Origin: an uncultured Clostridia bacterium | Lineage (GTDB): Bacteria > Bacillota > Clostridia > Oscillospirales > CAG-272 | NCBI GenBank assembly: GCA_944381095.1 | Contig: CALWJW010000012.1 | Coordinates: forward strand, 1-33,883 | DNA length: 33,883 nt | Direction of reading: 5' to 3' | Shown here: piece by piece, positions 16,601 through 23,155 of the stretch | Layout of the letters: each line of letters begins with the position of its first letter | Position numbering within the stretch: position 1 is the stretch's first letter | The notes under the pieces: model-generated | Seen by the model: the letters and a program-made list of their open reading frames with translations, nothing else | What the model was told of the DNA's origin: nothing | Database searches by the model: none | Program-made: the position numbers and the translations under genes

Positions 16601-17365
16601 TTCAGCGTCGGTCGAGCTTGTGATCGAAAAACGGTAAAGTCCGGGAAGTTCCGATTCCCACAGAGGATAACTGTTGCTTGTATAAGCCAGCTTGTTTGTC
16701 TTCTTGATTCCGTCGATGTAGATGTCATACACGCCGTTCTGATCATCTATGAGCAACGACACGGTTATCCAGCCTCTCTTATCGTCAGGATCATCACCGT
16801 ATATGACGTTACCGGCACAGTCCTTTATGTAACCGTTACCGAAAACTATGAAATCCTGGGTAATAGACGTACTTCCGCCTTTTCTTCCGTAAACCTTTGC
16901 CTCAGAGCCGAAGAGTCCGTCTTCAAACCGGACCTTGAACTGCACCATGTGCTCCGAGAACAGTCCCTCAACAGCTCCGTCAACTTTCAGATCCATGTAA
17001 GGGTCGGTTTTCTTTCCCTGCTCACGGTGTATAAGAAGTGTGCCGTCGGTCGTGGATCCGAACTTTTTGTCAATAACGTACGATCCGCCGTCCTTGACGG
17101 GGAAGTTCAGAAACGTTGAGTACGGCTGACTTTCGGACGGTATGTTTCCGCGCTTTGCGGCATCAAAAGTGAAAAACACAAGATATCCGCTTCTTGTACC
17201 GTCGTTATCGATGTTAACGTCGCCTGTGTCAGGATTCTCCGGTTCTTCCTGCTCATCGTCGTCATCCGGATCGTCAGGAACATCGTCCGGCTTGCACGAA
17301 AACAGCGTTCCCAGAGGAAGCATAAGCAACGCAAGCAGTAACGCCAGCAATCTTATTTTCTTCAT
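13646..17365 (-). CDS. Large multidomain surface lipoprotein
   Basis: This 1239-residue secreted lipoprotein has a typical signal (MKKIRLLALLLALLMLPLG) and a lipobox ending LFSC, with lipidated Cys24. An acidic Asp/Glu/Pro linker follows. A concanavalin-A/LamG-like domain lies at roughly 57-265. Two beta-rich segments follow (about 330-530 and 540-700), the second resembling a carbohydrate-binding module. A Cys-rich region (about 705-830) has repeated C-x2-C-G and GH motifs (CSVCG, CTLCG, CQLCG), as in many Clostridia surface proteins. Two more LamG-like segments end the chain. I see no catalytic motif, so binding or adhesion is inferred. The ATG at 17365 is spaced eight bases from AAAGGAG; the upstream GTG at 17374 overlaps that site. 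Confidence 0.85.
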   Translation of the reverse strand: MKKIRLLALLLALLMLPLGTLFSCKPDDVPDDPDDDDEQEEPENPDTGDVNIDNDGTRSGYLVFFTFDAAKRGNIPSESQPYSTFLNFPVKDGGSYVIDKKFGSTTDGTLLIHREQGKKTDPYMDLKVDGAVEGLFSEHMVQFKVRFEDGLFGSEAKVYGRKGGSTSITQDFIVFGNGYIKDCAGNVIYGDDPDDKRGWITVSLLIDDQNGVYDIYIDGIKKTNKLAYTSNSYPLWESELPGLYRFSITSSTDAETFFYIDDVCIMNGDEETTGVYEGSDISYIDTYTKYFDVIKKDRESVLSLYTDTTKGKMKNSVFSSALLMSNIICLSKITDAGEGNYDIVDLQQDYGVETGSYSTTSILYKDNTYFSVDVDGNITYHPDKTAEGGEIKGTWTAEGAVVKFTWTDGIAPKYGELDILSATYAETTLTLCSDENGGEPIADAAFELFVPAAYGTSTYVDSEGAQAFAFDTFKQTVSFNNFNAGSGTVTGVYPYEDVDGNITVQCEPAVTLVYDAENNKFIFGETEFTKAVEELPENMLGSNDTLAIKFSNFKSGQTQLLLPVDNEWWQSFSQRSTTIEFVFYADQKMVDDNFRFMLLFDCADSDEGWSYYSTVFAATTDNRYKAGWNTFTINIPTIGSSRSPDLSKLYSIQINTTGWSNGIPDTRDDGTVYYDAGDDGYTFYIARLAFVESAFVPVQGPSAEHADCKHVDKDGNNLFVEVSEPIPSNCLIGSYYIKQCSVCGATQLDKSKPIGEPTGHTLSEREEYRNPTCTEEGYYYKVCTLCGEEVIVGDPIPATGHKFYDIVDWSTKTKTTTCQLCGYTETTVIFEEMLSLSEKISYLGLATDHKQAVYVESGHNDDYKLGSLNNDKPPETALDTLLKINPKNATFNAVKINDNQYAFEYKRGTTTTVDNYLDLEINDKVPAGTNLVIEFDIMLGSKGANDVYAKLDSTFKDRNGGKVDVPTFSISDAGVLSLTNDSSVSVQLSAAKFTNIALCFKVDTNEISLYADGVFVGTAKWAGSTDVSMNFLANDYRISYTKTANESGASHFFNNFLYYEGDAPVCVLSSTDVKEEYVGDIKLQDELNNDMLFPFEVGYANVDAKLPAAVYTSQYIMQFKVTGKDLKDGVLIEGYKLKNGVNYYQALLEIKDGKLYCMGELISTSTENFLVTFIANDANGNISVMINGELIPGGAIDYTNDLYADNTASFRGLIFRNDCGRYTVSDFEMYTGNTLKTAE

Positions 17366-17403
17366 ATATTGCACTCCTTTGCAAGATATATTTTCGTGCC
17401 CTT

Positions 17404-17432
17404 ATTATATCATTATTTATACCGTTAGACAA
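17404..17432 (-). promoter_or_regulatory. Sigma-A promoter of the large lipoprotein gene
   Basis: On the minus strand TTGTCT, a 17-bp spacer and a perfect TATAAT lie about 40 bases before the start codon. Confidence 0.8.
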
Positions 17433-17490
17433 TGCAAAAAATCAATATCGGGATGTATTTTATATACATCAGACGACATTTTTTATGGGA

Positions 17491-17526
17491 AAAGTGTAGA
17501 AAAAATCACGTGATTTTTTACACTTT
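17491..17526 (-). terminator. Terminator of the spoVA operon
   Basis: A 17-bp stem centred on CACGTG with a two-base bulge (AAAGTGTA and AAAAATCAC segments with their complements) lies 25 bases after the spoVAE stop. The stem itself contains the T run. Confidence 0.65.
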
Positions 17527-17550
17527 GTGCGATATAACGAACTTTGACTA

Positions 17551-18015
17551 TCAGTTTTGTTCATTTTGACTTTTCCTCGTTGAGTTTCTGCTCACCAAAT
17601 TTCTGAATTTGGGCTGAGACGGGAAAATCAGTGCTGCAATAAAACCGAGAACGATTGCCGCCGTTATACCGGCTGCGGTACCTGAAAGTCCTCCGCTGAT
17701 TATCCCGAAGGCTCCGTGCTCGTCGATTGCTTTTGCCGTACCCTTCGCCAGCGAATACCCGAAGCCGGTAAGGGGAACGGTCGCTCCCGCCCCGGCAAAT
17801 TCAACAAGCGGTCTGTACACCCCCACAGCAGTAAGCAAGACTCCTGAGCACACATACGCGACAAGTACACGAGCAGGTGTCAGCCCTGTTTTGTCGATGA
17901 TTACCTGGGCAAGCCCGCATAAAGCTCCGCCTACAACAAATGCCTTGATTATACCGATCGTCATTTCCGCCATTTTTGCCGTTTTCACTCCTTTGTTTAT
18001 TGTGTTTACCTGCAT
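17551..18015 (-). CDS. spoVAE: Stage V sporulation protein AE (SpoVAE)
   Basis: This is a small multi-pass membrane protein of the SpoVA channel, which moves dipicolinic acid across the inner forespore membrane during sporulation and germination. The family core is clear: KAFVVGGALCGLAQVIIDKTGLTPARVLV, FAGAGATVPLTGFG and AIDEHGAFGI. Four hydrophobic segments are visible. I use the ATG at 18015, which has AGAGG eight bases upstream (154 residues). An ATG at 18033, five bases after spoVAD, lacks a good ribosome site but could be used by coupling. The C-terminal tail (about 20 residues, Arg/Asn/Gln-rich) is longer than usual. It is the last gene of the operon. Confidence 0.93.
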   Translation of the reverse strand: MQVNTINKGVKTAKMAEMTIGIIKAFVVGGALCGLAQVIIDKTGLTPARVLVAYVCSGVLLTAVGVYRPLVEFAGAGATVPLTGFGYSLAKGTAKAIDEHGAFGIISGGLSGTAAGITAAIVLGFIAALIFPSQPKFRNLVSRNSTRKSQNEQN

Positions 18016-18037
18016 TTTAACAACCTCTGCCATCAGA

Positions 18038-19039
18038 TCAAAGTGAGCTGAATCTGACCAGATGCGCTATTCCCGGTATAGCAAGCCCTTGCAGAACGCT
18101 GGTCGGACTCATAAGCGCTCCCGTCCCGACAAGCAAAACATTTCTGAGCCTGCTTTCCGCGAACCTTTTCATTATGAATCCGGCTGTAACGGCCGCAGAA
18201 CATCCGCAGCCTGAGCCGCCGCTGTGAAGATCCTGCGCTTCGCTGTCGTACAGGAGAATCCCGCAGTCTGTGAAATTTTCTCCCAACCTCAGCCCTGACG
18301 ATGAAAGCAGTTCATAGCAGATCTCATGTCCTTCTCGTCCGAGATCTCCGGTCAGTATCAGATCAAAATCGTCAGGATGATTGCCGCTTTCAGTGAAATA
18401 AGTGTAAAGCGTTGCCGCCGCAGCGGGTGCCATTGCCGCGCCCATGTTGCTTTGATCTGTTATTCCTTTATCAACTATTCTTCCGGGCAAAGCCTCCGTT
18501 AACGCTACGCCTGTGCTTTCCCCGCCTTTTCCGATTATGAACGCGCCGGATGCTGTCGCCGTCCACTGAGATGTCGGCGGTCTTTGGCACCCATAACCAA
18601 GCGGGAATCTGAACTGCCTTTCTGCCGCGCTGTTGTGAGAAGATGACACCGCCGCGGCTCTTGAAAAATATCCCGCGTTTACGCTCATTGCCGCCAGAAT
18701 CAGACTTTCAGCCGCCGTTGAACAAGCTCCGTACAAGCCAAAAAAAGGTATTCCGAAACCTGCAAGACCGAATGACGATCCGGTACACTGATTCATAAGG
18801 TCTCCGGCAAAAACAGCTTCCAGATCTTCCGGTCCAAGCCCGGATTTTTTCAGAGCGAAATTGAGCGCCAGTCTCTGCATCTCGCTTTCCGCCTGCTCAA
18901 ATGTTTTCTTACCGAATTTGTCTGTCGGGTCGGTCAGATCGAAATATCTTCCGAGATTTCCCTTTGATTCGGTATACCCTCCGACAGCAGAAGACGCCAG
19001 AATTTCCGGTCTGACGCCGAATTTTATTATTCCGGACAT
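18038..19039 (-). CDS. spoVAD: Stage V sporulation protein AD (SpoVAD)
   Basis: This 333-residue thiolase-fold protein binds dipicolinic acid and works with the membrane proteins SpoVAC and SpoVAE. Family blocks are GGYTESKGNLGRYFD, GDLMNQCTGSSFG, FFGLYGACSTAAESL, SSSHNSAAERQFRFP and SGCGCSAA. The ATG at 19039 has GAGGTG upstream and follows the spoVAC stop by eight bases. Length is normal for the family. The DPA-binding role is known for the Bacillus protein and inferred here. Confidence 0.97.
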   Translation of the reverse strand: MSGIIKFGVRPEILASSAVGGYTESKGNLGRYFDLTDPTDKFGKKTFEQAESEMQRLALNFALKKSGLGPEDLEAVFAGDLMNQCTGSSFGLAGFGIPFFGLYGACSTAAESLILAAMSVNAGYFSRAAAVSSSHNSAAERQFRFPLGYGCQRPPTSQWTATASGAFIIGKGGESTGVALTEALPGRIVDKGITDQSNMGAAMAPAAAATLYTYFTESGNHPDDFDLILTGDLGREGHEICYELLSSSGLRLGENFTDCGILLYDSEAQDLHSGGSGCGCSAAVTAGFIMKRFAESRLRNVLLVGTGALMSPTSVLQGLAIPGIAHLVRFSSL

Positions 19040-19047
19040 TTTTCACC

Positions 19048-19497
19048 TCAGACTTTGAACGCTTTCAGTACGTAATAGAACACACCGTATACAACCGAGG
19101 ACAACGTCCCGAAAAGTATAACAGGTCCCGCCACACTGAACAGCTTCGCTCCTATTCCCAGAACAAGTCCCTCGGCTTTGTTGTCGATAGCCGGAGAAAC
19201 GACCGCATTCGCAAAGCCGGTTATCGGCACAAGCGTACCGGCTCCTGAATGTCTTGCAACGGAGTCGTAAAAGCCAAGTCCGGTCATAACAACGGAAACA
19301 AGTATAAGCGTAACCGAGACCATTACCGGCGCAATCTCCTTTTCCATCCCGAGCCAAAGGTAAAAATATTGGAGCACCTGCCCAAAGGCGCAAATAGTAC
19401 CTCCTGCGGCAAACGCTTTCACCGTGTCTTTTATTACCGGAGACGGCACGGCGTGTTTTTTCACGTATTTTTTATACTCGGTGTTTGTCAGGTTCAT
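19048..19497 (-). CDS. spoVAC: Stage V sporulation protein AC (SpoVAC)
   Basis: This is a 149-residue membrane protein, related to SpoVAE, that forms the mechanosensitive-type part of the SpoVA DPA channel. Recognisable blocks are KDTVKAFAAGGTICAFGQ, GFYDSVARHSGAGTLVPITGFANAVVSPAID and GLVLGIGAKLF. The ATG at 19497 has GGGAGG eight bases upstream. It is the first gene of a three-gene operon (C, D, E), the usual compact form in Clostridia. Expression should be forespore-specific (sigma-G), but I could not locate a convincing sigma-G promoter in the 168 bases separating it from the divergent asparaginase-like gene. Confidence 0.97.
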   Translation of the reverse strand: MNLTNTEYKKYVKKHAVPSPVIKDTVKAFAAGGTICAFGQVLQYFYLWLGMEKEIAPVMVSVTLILVSVVMTGLGFYDSVARHSGAGTLVPITGFANAVVSPAIDNKAEGLVLGIGAKLFSVAGPVILFGTLSSVVYGVFYYVLKAFKV

Positions 19498-19618
19498 TTC
19501 TTCTGCCTCCCTGTTCCGATCTTGCCTTTATTTTCACCTGCGCCGCCGGTCTTTATACGTTTTCTTCCTTTCCGAAGTATTTTTTATGTTTTTCGCTTTA
19601 TTTTCGGTTTTTTTGTGT

Positions 19619-19634
19619 TATAATGTGGTATAAT
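19619..19634 (+). promoter_or_regulatory. Overlapping -10 elements for the asparaginase-like gene
   Basis: Two TATAAT hexamers (19619-19624 and 19629-19634), each within a TATAATG, lie 30-45 bases before the start codon. The -35 regions are T-rich and poorly matched, so the promoter may be weak or regulated. Confidence 0.45.
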
Positions 19635-19665
19635 GTAGTCACGATAAAATCACAAAGGAGACAGG

Positions 19666-20706
19666 ATGAATATTTTCGTACTTCACTGCGGCGGAACAAT
19701 AAGCTGCCGGATCAACGGAGAAGGTTACCTTACTCCGTCGTCAGACATGAAAAAAATGTTTTCCGAAATTTCAAAAGAATTCGGAGACATCACCTTTACT
19801 CACGGCAAGGTCAGGCTTTTCCTGAGCGAATACCTCAACGGCTGCAAGCTGAACAGCATTATTTCAGCTGTCAAAAATGCTGTGGATAGCGGTAGTTACG
19901 ACGGTATTACGATAACTCTCGGAAGCGACACAGAGGCTTATGCAGCCGCAGCCATAGGCTACTTTTTCGGAAATAATTCAATTCCGATAGTCACAGTAAG
20001 CTCCGATCTGCCGGCAGAATTTCCCGGATCAACGGCGCTTCTCCATCTTAGAGCCGCTGCCGCACTCATATACTGCGGAAATCTGAGGGGAGTTTATTCT
20101 GTTTCGGCAGATTCCGACAAATCGGTGCGTGTCAACCGCGCCACACGGCTCATCCGCCGCCTGAAAAATCCCGACGGAGTATTTTCGGCTGGTCAGGAAT
20201 ACGGAAAAATCAGCTTTCCGGAATCCGGTCTGCCATTTTTCTCAAAAAATCCTCTTTACTGTGAAACAGAGTCCGACGCTGTGCTTCGCTGTCCGGAATT
20301 CGGTGTGAATTCCCCGGTAATGCACATTACAGTAACACCCGGTATGATTTATCCGCGTCCTCCGTCGTCTGTAAAATCGGTTATACTCGGAGCATATCAT
20401 TCCGGAACTCTCGACACCGAAAGCAGGAAAACAGAGAAATTTGCCAAGCTTTGCAAAAAGAAAAATATAACTGTTTTCACCGATTCGACAGGCACCGGGA
20501 GTGATTATCTTAGTACCAAAAAATTTTCTCAGCTCGGATTTTTCCGACTGCCTCCGGACGTTTCTGCCGCGGCGTTTTACATGAAGCTCTGGATCCTCGC
20601 CGAAAGAAAAGATCCTGAGACGGTACGTCAGGTGTACACATCCTACGCGGGAGATATTCCACCGATAAATATCACGGACCAAGGCGGTGAGAATAACGGA
20701 CGCTGA
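19666..20706 (+). CDS. Asparaginase-like protein, divergent
   Basis: This 346-residue protein is of the bacterial asparaginase/glutaminase fold. The first signature is HCGGTISC, with the nucleophile-type Thr11. The second (HGTDT in typical enzymes) reads TLGSDTEAY, so the usual Thr is Ser87 while Asp88 is kept. The family Lys of the triad (T-K-T-N/H context) appears to be replaced by Arg155 in VRVNRATR; that alignment is by eye. The C-terminal half (VKSVILGAYHSGTLDTES...) matches the second domain of the family. It would hydrolyse asparagine or a related amide, or may have lost that activity. The ATG at 19666 has AAAGGAG. It overlaps the following gene by 20 bases. Confidence 0.85.
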   Translation: MNIFVLHCGGTISCRINGEGYLTPSSDMKKMFSEISKEFGDITFTHGKVRLFLSEYLNGCKLNSIISAVKNAVDSGSYDGITITLGSDTEAYAAAAIGYFFGNNSIPIVTVSSDLPAEFPGSTALLHLRAAAALIYCGNLRGVYSVSADSDKSVRVNRATRLIRRLKNPDGVFSAGQEYGKISFPESGLPFFSKNPLYCETESDAVLRCPEFGVNSPVMHITVTPGMIYPRPPSSVKSVILGAYHSGTLDTESRKTEKFAKLCKKKNITVFTDSTGTGSDYLSTKKFSQLGFFRLPPDVSAAAFYMKLWILAERKDPETVRQVYTSYAGDIPPINITDQGGENNGR

Positions 20707-21439
20707 ACTTTTTGAGCTTGCTTTGCGTGCCGCAAACTGTCTGCCGAAAACAAACAGAAGTATAGGCACCGAAAACGAAACAACTTTACATTCTGCTCTT
20801 AAATATTGTTTCCAGCCCGATCCGAAATTTCATGAATTGCGGATTTCGGGTTACATATGCGACGCTTTTTCCGGTACGACTGTATACGAAATACAAACAA
20901 GACAGCTGTACAAGCTCCGCAGAAAACTGAGCGTTCTCCTCCCGGAATACCGGCTTACCGTTGTCTATCCTGTAATCACCGAAAAAAGAGTAGTACTGAG
21001 CGATGCGGATGGAAATGTTGTAAGAGAATACAAAAGTCCGAAAAAAGGCAGTATCATGGCACTTGCCGCCGAGCTTTACGGTATCCGGGAGTTTCTGACT
21101 CATCCGCGCTTTTCAGTGGCTGCGGTATACCTCACCGTTGCAGAAATGAGAAAATTAACGGCCGGAAAACGGAAGAAAAGTACGGTTGCCGACAAAATTC
21201 CGGAAAAATTTTCACATGTCGAATTTTTTCGGGAAGCGGAAGCCTACCGCTCACTGCTTCCCGAATCGCTGGCTGACAGTTTTACCGCCGCTGACTTTTT
21301 CCGCGCCGCAAAAGTTCCGGAAAAAACCGGTAGGCCGGCATTGAATGTGCTGACAGTTACAGGCGCAGTCATGAAAACGGGCAAATCAGGAAGGTGCATT
21401 CTCTATTCCAAAACATCTCAACACAGCGAAACTGTATGA
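20687..21439 (+). CDS. Conserved Clostridia hypothetical, nuclease-like N-terminal and winged-helix-like C-terminal parts
   Basis: The 250-residue frame begins at a GTG inside the end of the asparaginase-like gene (20-base overlap, different frame), with AAGG nearby, so coupling is likely. The N-terminal half has the order Glu30, His35, Glu50, Asp59, then EIQTRQ (Glu68-x-Gln70). This arrangement recalls PD-(D/E)XK nucleases, where an acidic pair and E-x-Q/K hold the metal. The middle is typical of a family I recall from Clostridia (KLSVLLPEYRLTVVYP, SPKKGS, FLTHPRFSV). The end (FTAADFFRAAKVPEKTGRPALNVLTVTGAV) looks like a winged helix. No function is established; the nuclease suggestion is inference. 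Confidence 0.75.
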   Translation: MRITDAELFELALRAANCLPKTNRSIGTENETTLHSALKYCFQPDPKFHELRISGYICDAFSGTTVYEIQTRQLYKLRRKLSVLLPEYRLTVVYPVITEKRVVLSDADGNVVREYKSPKKGSIMALAAELYGIREFLTHPRFSVAAVYLTVAEMRKLTAGKRKKSTVADKIPEKFSHVEFFREAEAYRSLLPESLADSFTAADFFRAAKVPEKTGRPALNVLTVTGAVMKTGKSGRCILYSKTSQHSETV

Positions 21440-21544
21440 TCGTAATACAACAGTACTTTGATGTCTTACTGTTTTACCTTCAGAATATCGGACATTAAAC
21501 ATACTGTGACTGTCTCTGTTACGGCAGAAGAAACCATTTGCGCC

Positions 21545-21578
21545 GGTATAAACATCCAACAGGTATAAACATCCAACA
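21545..21578 (+). repeat. Tandem 17-bp duplication
   Basis: GGTATAAACATCCAACA occurs twice head to tail in the intergenic space between the asparaginase-like operon and its convergent neighbour. No function is apparent. Confidence 0.8.
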
Positions 21579-21604
21579 GAAAAAGTATGTTCAGAACAAA
21601 AAAG

Positions 21605-21641
21605 CCCGGAAACAACTCGCAAAATGAGTCCTGTTTCCGGG
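21605..21641. terminator. Bidirectional terminator
   Basis: CCCGGAAACA pairs with TGTTTCCGGG around an inner ACTC/GAGT stem. On the minus strand it is followed by six T, so it ends the glycerophosphodiesterase transcript; it can also stop plus-strand transcription from the asparaginase operon. Confidence 0.85.
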
Positions 21642-21742
21642 TCTTGTTTGTATTCAGCGTTCATGAGTACCGCAGTCTGCAAATAACAGACAATCTATCT
21701 GACCGACAGATCTTCCGATATTACTTGACCGCTGACTGATCG

Positions 21743-22546
21743 TTACTGTTTCTTTTTCTTCTGCGGCAGTCCCTCGCATATATACGAATCAAACCGGTCA
21801 GCGCACCTGCTCCACTCCTCGGCAGTCTTTACCGTCCAGGCAAATACCGGTGTGCCGAACAGCTTTCTGCAAAGGAAGACCGATATTCTTCCGGCTTCGT
21901 TGTGGTTATACGCGATGAAGTCAGGTCTTGACACAAAATCAAACATCAGATTTTCAAGCATGAAATTTTTTGGTGTGATCTTTCCGTCCTTGGTCATTCC
22001 GGTCGCAAGCTGTCCCCTGATTACTTCCGGACGGCAGTCTCTGAACCATTTGAGTACCATCGGGTTGAAAGATTCCACACAATATTCCCCATTGTATTCG
22101 TCAAGTATTTCCGCGGCTATCGGAGCAACCGAAACGTCCTTTCCCGAAGCTTTGAGTTCCACTATCAGCGGCACCTTACCGTCAATGACTTCAAGCGCCT
22201 CTTTCAGCGTCGGTATGCCGTATTCGCCGAGTTCTGCCGCAGAAAGCGCAGAGACTCTGGCGTTTTCTCCGTACAGTCTCATGAGATTTTCGTCGTGTAC
22301 GACCATCGCAATTCCATCTGCGCTTACCTGAACGTCCAGCTCGATACCGTAACGGTTTTCAACTGCCTTTCTGAACGCCGCCAGACTGTTTTCGACAATC
22401 CTGCCTCCGAACATTCCTCTGTGAGCGAAGACCTTTCCGTTGAATGCTGACAGATCGGGTCTGTCCTTTAACCTCGGAGATATGGAAGCAAGATATGCTC
22501 CCGTCAAACCCGCTACCGCTGTCAGCGCCAAAAATCTCTTTTTCAT
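21743..22546 (-). CDS. Glycerophosphodiester phosphodiesterase
   Basis: This 267-residue enzyme hydrolyses glycerophosphodiesters to glycerol-3-phosphate and an alcohol. The TIM-barrel GDPD signature is complete: His42-Arg43-Gly (AHRG), Glu69 and Asp71 (GIELDVQ) and His84 (VVHDE). An N-terminal hydrophobic segment (residues 4-21) should anchor it at the outer face of the membrane. The ATG at 22546 has GAGGG five bases upstream; an in-frame extension to 22615 has no ribosome site. Its own promoter lies about 110-140 bases upstream and its terminator about 100 bases downstream. It could recycle glycerophosphodiesters from phospholipid or lipoteichoic acid turnover. Confidence 0.93.
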   Translation of the reverse strand: MKKRFLALTAVAGLTGAYLASISPRLKDRPDLSAFNGKVFAHRGMFGGRIVENSLAAFRKAVENRYGIELDVQVSADGIAMVVHDENLMRLYGENARVSALSAAELGEYGIPTLKEALEVIDGKVPLIVELKASGKDVSVAPIAAEILDEYNGEYCVESFNPMVLKWFRDCRPEVIRGQLATGMTKDGKITPKNFMLENLMFDFVSRPDFIAYNHNEAGRISVFLCRKLFGTPVFAWTVKTAEEWSRCADRFDSYICEGLPQKKKKQ

Positions 22547-23127
22547 ATTTACCCTCGCTTTCGTAATAAAAACGGTCATCTGAACTGCGCTCCCGCCGTA
22601 AGCAGCGGCGGGCAAACACTGTCATTCAAAACTTTCAAAACAAGGTGTCGCTGAATTATATTAACCTCAGCCTGCCTCTGTCAGTTTTATTGTTTGTCAT
22701 ATAAAATTACATCCGCATCGGTTTCTGTCATGTGTTATGTTATGCTTCGGAAGCGACGTTTTATACGTTTCGGAATAAAAACATCCGCGTAAAGCATTAA
22801 CAGTATCCGTCTGAGATGTCGTCACAAAATCAACCGCCATCCGTTCACTCCTGCGCAGTGCCGGCACTGTTTTCCGTTACCGTTCTTCTCACACCTTAAA
22901 TCTGCGGAACCGGATTTCTTATTCCCGTAACGTCGTAATCGGGCACCTTTTACTGCTCATCACCAGCGTTTTCCCTGACAAAAGAACATTGCCTGGGGAT
23001 CAGTTTGCTTTTCAGCAAAGATTCTGCTTGCCTACCCGGGAACATCACGTAGCTTCAACCGTTGCCTACTCTATTTTCAAGCTCATGTGCAATATACTCG
23101 CTTTCAGACGTTTTCTGAAAGGAATAT
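22547..23127. other. About 580 bases without a gene, containing the GDPD promoter
   Basis: Apart from the promoter at 22655-22684 I see no gene, terminator or RNA signature. Short open frames here have no ribosome site or motif. The stretch may be decayed sequence. Confidence 0.45.
22655..22684 (-). promoter_or_regulatory. Promoter of the glycerophosphodiesterase gene
   Basis: On the minus strand CTGACA, an 18-bp spacer and a perfect TATAAT, about 110 bases before the chosen start codon. Confidence 0.7.
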
Positions 23128-23155
23128 CACAGGCAAAAAATATTTTATGCCTGTG
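23128..23155 (-). terminator. Terminator overlapping the MFS stop codon
   Basis: CACAGGCA / TGCCTGTG form an 8-bp stem, extendable by the inner AAAATATTTT. The stop codon of the transporter (23145-23147) lies at the edge of the loop, so the last codons are part of the stem. Confidence 0.65.

Noticed and set aside
17551-19497. Incomplete spoVA operon (no spoVAA, AB, AF)
   Set aside because: The three-gene spoVAC-AD-AE arrangement is common in Clostridia, so it is not considered unusual.
19498-19665. CATTATA hexamers on the minus strand as a sigma-G promoter for spoVAC
   Set aside because: They fit the -10 consensus, but no sigma-G-like -35 lies 17-18 bases upstream and they are the complement of the divergent TATAAT elements.
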